Position numbers and translations under genes: made by a program. A stretch of 64,000 nt of DNA from Mycoavidus sp. B2-EB. GTDB taxonomy: Bacteria; Pseudomonadota; Gammaproteobacteria; Burkholderiales; Burkholderiaceae. The DNA is taken from the NCBI RefSeq assembly GCF_014218255.1, contig NZ_AP021872.1, positions 1,116,001-1,180,000 on the forward strand, written 5' to 3'. Every line of letters starts with the position of its first letter. Positions within the stretch are counted from its first letter, which is position 1. Below, piece after piece: positions 39,098-49,451 of the stretch. The notes beneath the pieces are model-generated. The model was not told where the DNA came from, searched no databases, and worked only from the letters and a program-made list of their open reading frames with translations.

Positions 39098-41539
39098 TTA
39101 ATGCTTGACGACTCCTTGGGTTACTGTCGCAGGCAATGGTACTTCCTTGACCGCTTCATTTTTCAGCTCTTCTTCCGGCCGCGCAGTCGGTAAACGCTCA
39201 AGCGCTAGCTCGAGTACTTTATCGAACCAGCGTACTGGCACAATTTCAATGTGGCTCTTCACATTGTCTGGGATCTCGGCCAAATCTTTTACATTTTCTT
39301 CTGGAATCAGGACCAGTTTAATGCCGCCACGATGCGCCGCCAACAGTTTTTCTTTGAGTCCGCCAATCGGCAAGACTTCTCCGCGCAGTGTAATTTCACC
39401 GGTCATCGCCACATTCGCGCGCACTGCAATACCCGTGAGTGCGGAAACCAGCGCTGTCGCCATTGCGATGCCAGCCGATGGCCCATCTTTCGGTGTGGCG
39501 CCTTCAGGCACATGGATATGAATATCCTTTTTTTCAAAAGTTTCATCCGTTATGCCTAAGCGTCGCGAGCGCGAACGCACGACAGAACGCGCAGCTTCAA
39601 CCGACTCCTTCATCACGTCGCCGAGGGAACCCGTGCGCAACACGTTGCCTTTACCAGGCATCACGGCAGCCTCAATGGTGAGTAAATCGCCCCCCACCTC
39701 GGTCCAAGCTAGGCCGGTTACTTGACCCACTTGGTTTTCTTTTGCCGCCAAGCCAAAGTCATATTTACGCACGCCCAGGAAAACGCTGAGGTTAGCGCTG
39801 TCAACGATGATTGTGCTGGTGGTTTTTTTCAGCTCTTTTTGTAACAGCAAGGTCTTGACGACCTTACGACAAATTTTTGAGATTTCGCGCTCAAGCGAAC
39901 GCACGCCTGCCTCGCGAGTATAGTAGCGGATGATGTCGCGAATCCCTTCTTCCGCCAGCTCAAGCTCCCCCTCTTGCAGGCCATTATTGCGTTTTTGCTT
40001 AGGCATCAGATAACGTTGCGCAATATTGACCTTCTCGTCTTCCGTATAACCTGAGAGCCGAATAACTTCCATCCGATCAAGCAATGGCGGCGAAATATTC
40101 AGTGAATTCGAAGTTGCCACAAACATCACATCGGATAGATCAAAATCAACTTCAACGTAATGATCTGCGAAGGTATGATTTTGTTCAGGATCTAGCACTT
40201 CCAGCAGCGCCGATGAAGGGTCACCCCGAAAATCCATCCCCAACTTGTCAACTTCGTCTAACAAGAATAATGGGTTACGCACCCCGGCCTTGGTTAAGCT
40301 TTGTAAAATTTTACCTGGCATCGAGCCAATATACGTGCGTCGGTGGCCGCGAATTTCTGCCTCATCACGCACGCCACCTAAAGCCATGCGGACAAATTGG
40401 CGGTTTGTCGCGCGCGCAATCGATTGGCCAAGCGAGGTCTTGCCAACTCCAGGCGGCCCAACCAAGCATAGAATAGGCGCTTTGACTTTATCAACCCGTT
40501 GTTGCACTGCAAGATACTCAAGGATCCGCTCTTTGACTTTCTCCAGACCATAGTGGTCTTCATCTAGGACTTTTTCTGCATGAGGCAAATGATTATTGAC
40601 CTTGCTTTTTTTGCGCCACGGCAAGTTAATCAGCGTATCAATATAATTGCGCACCACAGTTGCTTCCGCCGACATAGGTGACATCAGCTTTAATTTTTTC
40701 AGTTCAGCTTGGGCTTTCTTTTTAGCTTCTTTAGGCATGCGCGCAGAGGTAATGCGCTTGTCAATTTCTTCAAGATCAGCCCCCTCTTCCCCTTCGCCTA
40801 ATTCTTTTTGAATCGCTTTAACTTGTTCATTCAGATAATATTCGCGCTGACTTTTTTCCATTTGGCGCTTTACGCGGCCGCGAATCCGCTTTTCTACCTG
40901 CAAAATATCAATTTCTGCTTCTAGCTGCGCCAGCAAATGCTCAAACCGCTCAAGCACTGAAAAGGTTTCGAGTGCCCGTTGTTTTTGTTCAAGTTTAAGC
41001 GGTAGATGAGCTGCAATTGTATCCACTAAGCGGCCAGCTTCATCAATGTCAGCCAGTGACGTTAGAATTTCCGGCGGCAACTTCTTGTTCAGCTTCAGAT
41101 ACTGCTCAAACTGCGAAATGAGCGCGCGGCGCAGCGCTTCAGTCTGCGCGCTTTCAGCATGCTCTGGCGCAAGGGGTTGCGTCGTGCAAAAAAACTGCGC
41201 ATCTTGCTCTTCAACTGACAGGATTGACAGAACCTTCGCGCGCTGCAGCCCTTCAACCAGCACTTTAACTGTGCCATCAGGAAGCTTAAGCATTTGCAGG
41301 ATATGCGCCACGCAACCAATCTCATACATATCATGCGCCGCCGGTTCATCTTTGCCAGCCGTTTTTTGCGCCACAAGCATAATCCGCTTGCCGTTTTCCA
41401 TTGCAGCATCGAGTGCTTTAATGGATTTGGGACGCCCAACAAATAATGGAATCACCATGTGCGGAAAAACCACCACATCGCGCAATGGAAGCAACGGTAA
41501 CATGATGGGCTCTGATGGAAGGAGTTGAATTCCTGGCAT
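39098..41539 (-). CDS. lon: ATP-dependent protease Lon
   Basis: Lon is a cytoplasmic AAA+ serine protease that removes damaged and regulatory proteins. It is 813 aa. The N-terminal substrate domain opens [23 protein letters not shown]. Next come a coiled coil, Walker [12 protein letters not shown], Walker [14 protein letters not shown], and the catalytic dyad Ser in [15 protein letters not shown] and Lys in [14 protein letters not shown]. It starts after AGGAAA. It follows clpX in the conserved tig-clpP-clpX-lon order. Confidence 0.98.
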   Translation of the reverse strand: MPGIQLLPSEPIMLPLLPLRDVVVFPHMVIPLFVGRPKSIKALDAAMENGKRIMLVAQKTAGKDEPAAHDMYEIGCVAHILQMLKLPDGTVKVLVEGLQRAKVLSILSVEEQDAQFFCTTQPLAPEHAESAQTEALRRALISQFEQYLKLNKKLPPEILTSLADIDEAGRLVDTIAAHLPLKLEQKQRALETFSVLERFEHLLAQLEAEIDILQVEKRIRGRVKRQMEKSQREYYLNEQVKAIQKELGEGEEGADLEEIDKRITSARMPKEAKKKAQAELKKLKLMSPMSAEATVVRNYIDTLINLPWRKKSKVNNHLPHAEKVLDEDHYGLEKVKERILEYLAVQQRVDKVKAPILCLVGPPGVGKTSLGQSIARATNRQFVRMALGGVRDEAEIRGHRRTYIGSMPGKILQSLTKAGVRNPLFLLDEVDKLGMDFRGDPSSALLEVLDPEQNHTFADHYVEVDFDLSDVMFVATSNSLNISPPLLDRMEVIRLSGYTEDEKVNIAQRYLMPKQKRNNGLQEGELELAEEGIRDIIRYYTREAGVRSLEREISKICRKVVKTLLLQKELKKTTSTIIVDSANLSVFLGVRKYDFGLAAKENQVGQVTGLAWTEVGGDLLTIEAAVMPGKGNVLRTGSLGDVMKESVEAARSVVRSRSRRLGITDETFEKKDIHIHVPEGATPKDGPSAGIAMATALVSALTGIAVRANVAMTGEITLRGEVLPIGGLKEKLLAAHRGGIKLVLIPEENVKDLAEIPDNVKSHIEIVPVRWFDKVLELALERLPTARPEEELKNEAVKEVPLPATVTQGVVKH

Positions 41540-41600
41540 TTTATTTTCCTATAGGTAAAATCGATTGAGCCACTTTTACAAATAGAGAGTCATGGCCATC

Positions 41601-42881
41601 TTAGCCGGCGCTCTGATTAGCAACTAAGGATTGCGATTCCTCATAAATGAGCAAGGGCTTACCTTCGCCTTCAATCGTATTTTCATCAATAATGACTTTG
41701 CTCACACCTTTTAGCATCGGTAATTCATACATTGTATCTAGCAGGGCCTGCTCTAAAATTGAGCGCAGGCCGCGCGCGCCAGTTTTACGGCGAATGGCTT
41801 TGCGGGCAATCGCTTGCAATGCGGCAGGCCGGATTTCAAGTACGACATTCTCCATCGCAAAAAGTTTATGGTATTGCTTAATCACTGCATTTTTCGGTTC
41901 AACCAGAATCTTGACCAACGCTGTCTCATCCAGTTTGCTGAGCGTCGCCACGACCGGCAGACGGCCAATCAATTCGGGAATCAAGCCGAACTTGATCAAA
42001 TCTTCCGGTTCAACCTCAAGCAAAACTTCGCCCGCATCGCGCTCTTGACTGCTTTTGAGCGTAGCGCCAAAACCAATCCCTGTTTTTTCAGTACGGTCGA
42101 TAATCACCTTTTCAAGGCCATCGAAAGCGCCACCGCAAACAAACAAGATATTGGTTGTATCGACTTGAATAAAATCTTGATTGGGATGCTTACGTCCACC
42201 TTGTGGCGGAACGGATGCCATGGTTCCTTCAATCAGTTTTAACAAAGCCTGCTGCACGCCTTCACCCGATACATCGCGGGTAATCGATGGATTAGCTGAT
42301 TTACGACTAATCTTGTCGATCTCGTCGATATAAACGATGCCTTTTTGAGCTTTTTCAACTTCGTAGTTACAGTTTTGCAATAACTTCTGGATAATATTTT
42401 CAACATCCTCACCAACGTAACCCGCTTCTGTTAGCGTCGTTGCATCAGCCATCACAAACGGAACATTAAGTAAACGCGCAAGCGTTTGCGCCAGCAAGGT
42501 TTTGCCTGATCCGGTTGGGCCCACCAACAAAATATTGCTCTTAGCTAGCTCAACTTCGTCTTTTTTATCAATATGCTTGAGTCTTTTGTAGTGATTGTAA
42601 ACCGCAACGGCGAGAATTTTTTTTGCGCGCTCTTGCCCAATCACATATTGATCAAGGATTTCACTGATTTCTTTAGGACTTGGCAAAGCTGATTTAGCCA
42701 AGTTGGCCTCGCTGGTTGTCCCAGCAAGCTCTTCACGGATAATGTCATTGCATAAATCAATGCACTCATCACAAATAAACACAGATGGACCAGCAATCAA
42801 TTTTTTGACTTCATGCTGGTTTTTGCCACAAAACGAGCAATAAAGCACTCTATCGTTGCTAGAAGTTTTGTTGTCCGCCAT
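41601..42881 (-). CDS. clpX: ATP-dependent Clp protease ATP-binding subunit ClpX
   Basis: ClpX is the AAA+ unfoldase of ClpXP. The start [20 protein letters not shown] is used because GGAGGG precedes it and 17 upstream codons are not family-like. It is 426 aa. The zinc-binding domain has Cys15/Cys18 and Cys37/Cys40. Walker A is [12 protein letters not shown], the pore loop [11 protein letters not shown], Walker [11 protein letters not shown] and the ClpP-docking loop GIGFGA. It is followed by lon and preceded by clpP. Confidence 0.97.
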   Translation of the reverse strand: MADNKTSSNDRVLYCSFCGKNQHEVKKLIAGPSVFICDECIDLCNDIIREELAGTTSEANLAKSALPSPKEISEILDQYVIGQERAKKILAVAVYNHYKRLKHIDKKDEVELAKSNILLVGPTGSGKTLLAQTLARLLNVPFVMADATTLTEAGYVGEDVENIIQKLLQNCNYEVEKAQKGIVYIDEIDKISRKSANPSITRDVSGEGVQQALLKLIEGTMASVPPQGGRKHPNQDFIQVDTTNILFVCGGAFDGLEKVIIDRTEKTGIGFGATLKSSQERDAGEVLLEVEPEDLIKFGLIPELIGRLPVVATLSKLDETALVKILVEPKNAVIKQYHKLFAMENVVLEIRPAALQAIARKAIRRKTGARGLRSILEQALLDTMYELPMLKGVSKVIIDENTIEGEGKPLLIYEESQSLVANQSAG

Positions 42882-42984
42882 CGACGAATCCCTCCGGACA
42901 GTGAAATAAGTGCAGGCTATTTTCGCCAGCACTCTAATTATCTACACAACCTACGATTGAACCCAATATGGGGTTAAATAGGTA

Positions 42985-43638
42985 TTAAATACGTTTATAC
43001 AAGACCTGGTCAATCAAACCGTAGACTTTGGCATCGTCAGCCGACATAAAATTGTCACGATCTGTATCACGCGCAATCCGTTCAACCGCTTGCCCAGTAT
43101 GAGAACTCAGCAATTGGTTAAGCCGTTCTTTTAGATAAAGAATTTCACGTGCCTGAATTTCAATATCCGAGGCTTGACCGCGTGCACCGCCTAACGGCTG
43201 ATGAATCATGACACGGGCATTCGGCAGCGCGAAACGCTTACCCTTCGCGCCAGCTGCCAACAAAAAAGCGCCCATGCTAGCCGCTAGCCCCAAACATAAG
43301 GTGGAAACTTCAGGCTTGATAAATTGTAAGGTATCGTAGATCGCCATGCCTGCCGAGACCGAACCACCTGGGCTATTAATATATAGGCTAATATCTTTGT
43401 CCGGATTCTCGCTTTCAAGAAATAGCAACTGTGCAACCACCAGATTAGCGGTCTGATCATTGACTTCGCCAACCAGAAAAACCACACGCTCTTTAAGCAA
43501 ACGCGAGTAAATATCATAAGCGCGTTCGCCGCGACCACTGGTTTCAACAACCATCGGCACAAGGCCCAATGCTTGCGGATCAAACCCACTCGAAGTTAGG
43601 GTAAACCGCTGCTCAGCTAAATCACCGTAAGACCTCAT
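42985..43638 (-). CDS. clpP: ATP-dependent Clp protease proteolytic subunit ClpP
   Basis: ClpP is the serine peptidase chamber partnered by ClpX. At 217 aa it has catalytic Ser121 ([11 protein letters not shown]), His146 ([10 protein letters not shown]) and Asp195 (TDRDNFMSA). These line up with E. coli Ser111, His136 and Asp185 of the unprocessed protein. A short propeptide is expected at the N-terminus. Confidence 0.98.
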   Translation of the reverse strand: MRSYGDLAEQRFTLTSSGFDPQALGLVPMVVETSGRGERAYDIYSRLLKERVVFLVGEVNDQTANLVVAQLLFLESENPDKDISLYINSPGGSVSAGMAIYDTLQFIKPEVSTLCLGLAASMGAFLLAAGAKGKRFALPNARVMIHQPLGGARGQASDIEIQAREILYLKERLNQLLSSHTGQAVERIARDTDRDNFMSADDAKVYGLIDQVLYKRI

Positions 43639-43733
43639 ACGCCATCCTTATTCACTTTTTAAATAACCACAGCGCATCCGCTAGAAGGTTAACTCTATCC
43701 ACACGCTGTAGTTATAACTTATTTGGACCTATT

Positions 43734-45125
43734 TTACTGCGCTGTTGCTGCTTGCGCCAATTCCTCAAAGCTCACCTCCTTATCCGTGACCTTGGCCTGA
43801 TTCAGCACAAAGTCAACGATATTGCCTTCCGTAAGGTCATTTTCTATTTCAGCTAAACGCGTACGATCAGCATAATACCAGCGCACAGCTTCTTGCGGGT
43901 CAGCATAACCTTGAGCCCGCTCTTCAACCTCAACTCGAAGCTGCTCCGGCTTTACCCGCAAACTATGCGCTTGAACTAACTCATTGAGCAATAGGCCCAA
44001 CTTTACGCGACGCTCAGCCTGAGCTTGAAATATTTCAGCCGGAATCGATGGCCGTTTCGCCTTGGCTAGGCCGCGCCGCTCCAAATTTGCGTGCATTATT
44101 TCGAGCAACTGCTGTTGAGCTTCCGCCACCAATACTTTTGGCGCATCCAGCTCGGTCGCAGCAATAATTGCATCCATGACTTGCTGCTTCAGTAGTGATT
44201 GCGTGCGCTTTTTCGCTTCGCGCTCAAGATTCTCCTGAATCGCCTCGCGCAATTTCGCCACGTCTCCGCTTTCAATGCCCATTGCTTGCACAAATGCTGC
44301 ATTGATTTCTGGGTAATGCGGCCACTCAACTTTTTTGAGGGTTAATGTAATATGAGCTGTTTTGCCAGCCATTTTGCTATCTTGATAGTCCTCTGGAATG
44401 CTTAAATCAAATTCTCGGGTGCTTCCTGGCTCAAGGCCCAGCACTGCATTTTCAAACTGCTCTAGAATCAGCTGCTGATGATTTTTGGGCTCGCTCTGGT
44501 CTGCTTTTTTCTCATTCAGCACCAGTTCAACATTTTCTGCAGAACCGCCATTAAACGGCTCGCCATCTAGCACCCCATTCCAATCCACGTGCACTCGATC
44601 TCCGGCTTGCGCAGCTAGCCCACCGCCGCCATCGCCGTGGGCGTCAGCCTCGCCCCGTACATGATAGTGGACTCGCTGCTTACGCAGCATATCAAGCGTG
44701 GCATCAATCTGCTCCGCACCAATCTTAGTTGTCGTGCGAGTAATTTGCACATTAGATAAATCACCCATTTTCACTTCAGGAAAGACCTCAAAGGTTGCAT
44801 CTACCGTATAAGTAGTGGCATCCGCCAAATCATTCCTGATTTCTAAGTTTGGCAACCCAGCAATTCTAAAATTTTGCGCTTGGCTAATGGCTGACAATTC
44901 CTGGCTTGCTTTGGTGTAAAGCACTTCCTCCTGAACTCGCTCTTGGTGCTGTTGCGCGACAATTTTGAGTGGCGCTTTACCCGGTCTAAACCCAGGGTGT
45001 TTGAAATTTTTCGCGAGCTTACTAATACGTTGATTGATTTCTTGCTGCACGTCTTCTTTCTGGATAGGGAGACGAGCGCTGCGCTCAAGTTTGCCAAGGT
45101 TTTCTATATTGATGTTTGAGGTCAT
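43734..45125 (-). CDS. tig: Trigger factor (ribosome-associated chaperone)
   Basis: Trigger factor binds nascent chains at the ribosome exit. It is 463 aa. The N-terminal ribosome-binding domain has FKHPGFRPGKAPLKIV. The FKBP-type domain contains GDRVHVDWNGVLDGEPFNGG and FENAVLGLEPGSTREFDLSIPEDYQ, and a helical chaperone domain follows. There is a short Gly-rich insertion (AHGDGGGGLAAQAG) just before the FKBP region. It heads the proteostasis block. Confidence 0.96.
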   Translation of the reverse strand: MTSNINIENLGKLERSARLPIQKEDVQQEINQRISKLAKNFKHPGFRPGKAPLKIVAQQHQERVQEEVLYTKASQELSAISQAQNFRIAGLPNLEIRNDLADATTYTVDATFEVFPEVKMGDLSNVQITRTTTKIGAEQIDATLDMLRKQRVHYHVRGEADAHGDGGGGLAAQAGDRVHVDWNGVLDGEPFNGGSAENVELVLNEKKADQSEPKNHQQLILEQFENAVLGLEPGSTREFDLSIPEDYQDSKMAGKTAHITLTLKKVEWPHYPEINAAFVQAMGIESGDVAKLREAIQENLEREAKKRTQSLLKQQVMDAIIAATELDAPKVLVAEAQQQLLEIMHANLERRGLAKAKRPSIPAEIFQAQAERRVKLGLLLNELVQAHSLRVKPEQLRVEVEERAQGYADPQEAVRWYYADRTRLAEIENDLTEGNIVDFVLNQAKVTDKEVSFEELAQAATAQ

Positions 45126-45415
45126 GGAATCAAATTGTCCTAATTAAAAACACTCAGCCAAGTGCGTGAGTATGAGTATGCTCAAGGTTCTGCTAATCAT
45201 GCTTCTTCCACTACCCTGCTGACGCAGCTATACAAATCTAAGTCTGCCTCTAGGGTGCTAGAAGTTTTGCACTAAAAATAACGGAATAAGTAACCTAATA
45301 TGGAAAGTACGACTGAACGTCGTCATTCTATCAAATATTCCCCCCTACCTAAAACTCTTCATTCATAGCAACGGGACCTTCGCCCAGGAATTTCACTCAA
45401 GGAAGTGGTTTTATC

Positions 45416-46882
45416 ATGCCCCCTCACATTGGTTATCCATTGATCTCGCTCGTTTTAATTAGATTTTTACTTATCGTCGCACTATCCGCTTGCGGCAACG
45501 GCAGTAGCGGCCAGGATTCGAATTATCCCAACTCTGTCAGCGTTTCACCCGCTGACTTGCATTCAGCCTTCGTCGTATTAGGTCCAAATGGCCAACGCAT
45601 CGTCCGGGCAATCGCTAAGGGGGATACATGCCCCAAGATTAAGATTAATGAAGTAGAGCACAATATGGTCGTGCGGCAGGCAAGAAGCGATCGAGCCACC
45701 ACCCCGGACCAGCCTAATTTGGATAATTTACCGCTTACCTGCGAAAAGCCGCTCACACCAGAGGCAAAAACCCTATCGATTCGCGGCAAAGAATTAAGAT
45801 TAGGCAAAGAATTTCCCCAGACTATTGTCATTATTGGGGATACGGGCTGCCGAGTCCCTAAAGGGCAATCATGCGATGGTGAAATTCCATTTAAAAAGAT
45901 TGCCCAAACTGCAGCGCGAACCCCTAATTTAGACTTAGTCATTCATCTTGGCGATTATCATTACCGACAAGCAAAAGCGGGAGAGCATGCGGATTTCGAC
46001 ACTTGGAATCAAGATTTTTTTGAACCCGCAGATGCCTTATTAAAGGCCGCGCCTTGGATCATGGTGCGCGGCAACCGAGAGAGCTGCCAACTTGCTGGAC
46101 AGGGGTGGTGGCGATTTTTAGATCCGCGGCCGTGGCAAACAGAACAGCCCGAGCAGGATTGCCTCCAGCCGTTTGAAGCAGGCCACTATGCAGGCGACTA
46201 TAGCTCTCCTTACGCTATCCCGCTCGGAGTTCATGAACAATTTATTGTTTTTGATTCAGCCCAGTCACGTTTTAAAAATTTTCAACCCGGTGAATATTCT
46301 TATTTCCAATACCAGCAACAGTATACGGAGATGGAAGAACTCGCGCAAAAAGCCAGGCGCAACATTTTACTTATGCATACCCCCCTATTAGCGCTAGCAG
46401 GCGACATCGGAAAACCTTATATAGGAACGTCAATCAGATCCGTTTTTTTAGACAAAAATAAAAAACTTTTTCCAGCAGGAATCAAGCTTGTCTTAGCGAG
46501 TGACTTTCATATCTGGCAGCATATTAAATTCTCGGCGCACCCCTCGCATTTTATTATTGGATTTTCCGGCGCACAGTTGGATGATTCAGACTTACTCAAA
46601 TCCCTATTGAACTACCCAGATCAAACAGAACGGATACCCTATTTACAAAGCCTAAATATTAACTTTTTCCCCTATTCTCCGATTCCCCCAACCCCCAACG
46701 TAGAGATCCAAGCCATCGACATTTTGCATCAGCAATATGGCTATATGGTCATAAAGCGCGTCGGCCCTACAAACGCTGACAACACGGCTTGGAGTTGGGA
46801 CGCTGAAGTATACAATCCGTCAGGTCAGTTATTGAAAAACTGCACAATTCGAGACACAAAATCCGCATGTAGTTCCGCCTAA
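45416..46882 (+). CDS. Secreted metallophosphoesterase-like lipoprotein with altered motifs
   Basis: This is a 488-aa predicted lipoprotein. A hydrophobic signal ends in the lipobox ALSAC with Cys26, and AAGGAAG precedes the start. The core resembles calcineurin-type phosphoesterases: VIIGDTGC at 138-145, HLGDYHYR at 177-184 and VRGNRESC at 217-224. MHTP near 320 and SDFHIW near 362 would be the late His motifs. In the family GN(H/D) is usual, so GNRE and the SDFH replacing GHxH are unusual. Catalysis may be changed. The substrate is unknown. It has its own transcription unit. Confidence 0.7.
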   Translation: MPPHIGYPLISLVLIRFLLIVALSACGNGSSGQDSNYPNSVSVSPADLHSAFVVLGPNGQRIVRAIAKGDTCPKIKINEVEHNMVVRQARSDRATTPDQPNLDNLPLTCEKPLTPEAKTLSIRGKELRLGKEFPQTIVIIGDTGCRVPKGQSCDGEIPFKKIAQTAARTPNLDLVIHLGDYHYRQAKAGEHADFDTWNQDFFEPADALLKAAPWIMVRGNRESCQLAGQGWWRFLDPRPWQTEQPEQDCLQPFEAGHYAGDYSSPYAIPLGVHEQFIVFDSAQSRFKNFQPGEYSYFQYQQQYTEMEELAQKARRNILLMHTPLLALAGDIGKPYIGTSIRSVFLDKNKKLFPAGIKLVLASDFHIWQHIKFSAHPSHFIIGFSGAQLDDSDLLKSLLNYPDQTERIPYLQSLNINFFPYSPIPPTPNVEIQAIDILHQQYGYMVIKRVGPTNADNTAWSWDAEVYNPSGQLLKNCTIRDTKSACSSA

Positions 46883-47117
46883 GCTGCAGGGGCTTGCGTA
46901 GCCTGACAATCCAGTGCGTGAGTCCATTTATCCCATTCAAGTCTGGAATCTTTTTCGGGGTCATGCTTTAGGCTAGCTGAGGCCTTCTGTAGCACACCTA
47001 ACGAAGCAGACCCTAGCTTGCTTATGAAACCCTCTCACAACTTAAACAATTTAGGCTAAGATAACGCCTGTTTATAGGTTAGCCACAATTTCCAAGGTTG
47101 AAAGAGGTACATTCACA

Positions 47118-47444
47118 ATGAATCCACTCATCAAGATTATTAACGACGCATCCTTTGAAGAAGACGTACTCAAAGCAGAACGGCCCGTATTATTAGATTT
47201 TTGGGCTGATTGGTGCGGCCCATGCAAACAGATTGCGCCTATCCTGGATGAACTTGCGCACACCTACAGCGATCGTTTGCATATTGCCAAAATCAATGTT
47301 GATGAAAATCAAGCTACACCCGCAAAATTTGGCGTACGCGGCATTCCAACCTTGATTCTCTTTAAGAATGGTGCTGTCGCTGCACAAAAAGTCGGCGCTT
47401 TATCGAAACACCAACTGACCTCGTTTCTTGATAGCCATCTTTGA
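47118..47444 (+). CDS. trxA: Thioredoxin
   Basis: Thioredoxin is a small disulfide reductase that supplies electrons to enzymes such as MsrB. It is 108 aa. The redox motif is WCGPC with Cys33/Cys36 in [17 protein letters not shown]. The cis-Pro loop is [13 protein letters not shown]. It lies upstream of rho, the classic trxA-rho pairing. Confidence 0.98.
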   Translation: MNPLIKIINDASFEEDVLKAERPVLLDFWADWCGPCKQIAPILDELAHTYSDRLHIAKINVDENQATPAKFGVRGIPTLILFKNGAVAAQKVGALSKHQLTSFLDSHL

Positions 47445-47616
47445 CGCTAGCATTTGCTTAAAACTGTACCGGCCACAAAAAAGTTTCTAAAAAAAACCGA
47501 GTAGCCGGACTACATTATGCTAGAATGCGAAAAATTACATACCGTTTGATTCCCTGAGCGTTCGCTCTTTCTTTCTATAGTCCTTAGCGACAAGTTTTCT
47601 CCCTAGCGGGATTCCT

Positions 47617-48879
47617 ATGCACTTATCTGAGCTTAAATCTTTACACGTATCTGCCCTTATTGAAATGGCCAATGGCCTAGAAATTGAAAACGCAAACCGC
47701 CTGCGCAAACAAGAATTAATGTTTGCTATCTTAAAAAAGCGCGCAAAAACAGGCGAAACTATCTTTGGTGATGGCACGCTCGAAGTGTTACCGGATGGCT
47801 TTGGCTTTTTACGCTCGCCAGAAACCTCCTACTTAGCCAGTCCCGACGATATTTATATCAGTCCATCACAAATTCGACGTTTTAATTTACATACTGGCGA
47901 TACGATTGAAGGGGAAGTCCGCACCCCCAAAGATGGCGAGCGTTACTTCGCCCTTGTGAAAGTGGATAAAGTCAACGGCCAGCCCCCTGAGGCCTCAAAA
48001 CATAAAATTATGTTTGAGAACCTCACGCCACTCCACCCGAATAAACCGCTTTTACTAGAGCGAGAATTGCGCGGCGAAGAAAACATTACGGGGCGGATCA
48101 TCGATGTGATCGCCCCCATCGGTAAAGGCCAACGCGGTTTACTTGTGGCCTCGCCCAAGTCAGGCAAAACCGTGATCCTACAACATATCGCTCATGCGAT
48201 TAAGGCGAATCATCCAGATATTAAACTGTTCGTCTTATTGATTGATGAGCGCCCTGAAGAAGTCACCGAAATGCAGCGCTCTGTGGCCGGTGAAGTCGTT
48301 GCGTCAACCTTTGACGAACCTGCTTCACGCCATGTACAAGTTGCTGAAATGGTGCTTGAAAAAGCCAAACGCTTAGTCGAAATGAAGCATGATGTGGTGA
48401 TTCTGCTTGATTCCATTACTCGCTTAGCACGTGCCTATAATACAGTCGTTCCAACTTCAGGCAAGGTTTTAACCGGTGGGGTAGATGCCAATGCGCTACA
48501 ACGTCCCAAACGCATCTTTGGCGCCGCGCGCAATATCGAAGAAGGTGGTTCGCTGACGATCATTGGTACGGCCTTGATCGAAACCGGTAGCCGGATGGAC
48601 GATGTGATTTACGAAGAATTTAAAGGCACCGGCAATATGGAAGTTCATCTTGAGCGGCGCATGGCTGAAAAACGAGTCTATCCTGCAATCAATTTGAATA
48701 AATCAGGCACCCGGCGCGAAGAACTGCTCATCAAGCCAGAAATCCTACAAAAGATTTGGGTTCTGCGTAAATTCATCCATGATATGGATGAAGTTGAAGC
48801 ATTGGAATTCTTGCTTGATAAATTTAAACAGACTAAGAACAACGCTGAATTTTTCGATCTAATGCGCCGCGGCGGATAA
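47617..48879 (+). CDS. rho: Transcription termination factor Rho
   Basis: Rho is a hexameric RNA helicase that ends transcription at unstructured C-rich RNA. It is 420 aa. The N-terminal domain is [20 protein letters not shown]. The RNA-binding cold-shock fold has [32 protein letters not shown]. Walker A is [12 protein letters not shown], Walker [18 protein letters not shown] and the R loop region is [20 protein letters not shown]. All are intact. Confidence 0.98.
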   Translation: MHLSELKSLHVSALIEMANGLEIENANRLRKQELMFAILKKRAKTGETIFGDGTLEVLPDGFGFLRSPETSYLASPDDIYISPSQIRRFNLHTGDTIEGEVRTPKDGERYFALVKVDKVNGQPPEASKHKIMFENLTPLHPNKPLLLERELRGEENITGRIIDVIAPIGKGQRGLLVASPKSGKTVILQHIAHAIKANHPDIKLFVLLIDERPEEVTEMQRSVAGEVVASTFDEPASRHVQVAEMVLEKAKRLVEMKHDVVILLDSITRLARAYNTVVPTSGKVLTGGVDANALQRPKRIFGAARNIEEGGSLTIIGTALIETGSRMDDVIYEEFKGTGNMEVHLERRMAEKRVYPAINLNKSGTRREELLIKPEILQKIWVLRKFIHDMDEVEALEFLLDKFKQTKNNAEFFDLMRRGG

Positions 48880-48913
48880 TTTTGATATAAATACCCACTA
48901 TGCACAGGCATCA

Positions 48914-48950
48914 GGTTGCTTAAACTAAACCTTTACTTTATTAAGCAACC
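48914..48950 (+). terminator. Hairpin after rho
   Basis: GGTTGCTTAA and TTAAGCAACC form a perfect 10-bp stem with a 17-base loop, 34 bases after the rho stop. A weak T run (AGTTTTC) follows. It separates rho from rpmE2. Confidence 0.55.
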
Positions 48951-49061
48951 AGTTTTCTGGCATAATAATGTGTTTTCCACTTTGAAATCGCTTTCGCGCA
49001 ACAAGGGAGTCCGCGTTAATGAGGCGCGGACAGAAGTGATTGCGCCACGCAAGGAATGAAT

Positions 49062-49334
49062 ATGAAAGAAAATACCCACCCAGAATACCGCGAGGTCGTC
49101 TTTATGGATATGTCGTCTAACGACAAAATCCTAACTCGCTCGACTATCCACACCCGGGAAACAACCCAATACGAAGGCAAAGAATACCCTCTTGCAAAGA
49201 TGGAAATTTCTTCAGCCTCCCACCCTTTCTATACCGGTCAAAATAAAATTGTCGACAGTGAAGGAACCGTCGAAAAATTCAACCGGAAATACGCAAGTTA
49301 CACTAAATCGGCAAAAACCTCAGACCCCGCATAA
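49062..49334 (+). CDS. rpmE2: 50S ribosomal protein L31 type B (zinc-independent)
   Basis: The 90-aa protein opens [19 protein letters not shown] and contains [26 protein letters not shown], diagnostic of L31. The CxxC zinc pairs of type A L31 are absent. The start is the second ATG, six bases after AAGGA; the first ATG, two codons earlier, abuts the ribosome site. Confidence 0.95.
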   Translation: MKENTHPEYREVVFMDMSSNDKILTRSTIHTRETTQYEGKEYPLAKMEISSASHPFYTGQNKIVDSEGTVEKFNRKYASYTKSAKTSDPA

Positions 49335-49392
49335 TGCTCAAACACAGAGCTTTGGCATCGGTGTAGCAAGTGCTTACACCGAGAGGCGATCT

Positions 49393-49417
49393 AGGCAGCG
49401 CATAGGCTGCCTTTTTT
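49393..49417 (+). terminator. Terminator after rpmE2
   Basis: AGGCAGC, loop GCATAG, GCTGCCT and then TTTTT form a classic intrinsic terminator. It sits just before the glycosyltransferase gene. Confidence 0.88.
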
Positions 49418-49451
49418 ATTTATTTTTTGCTTGAATGATTTATCGCCACGC

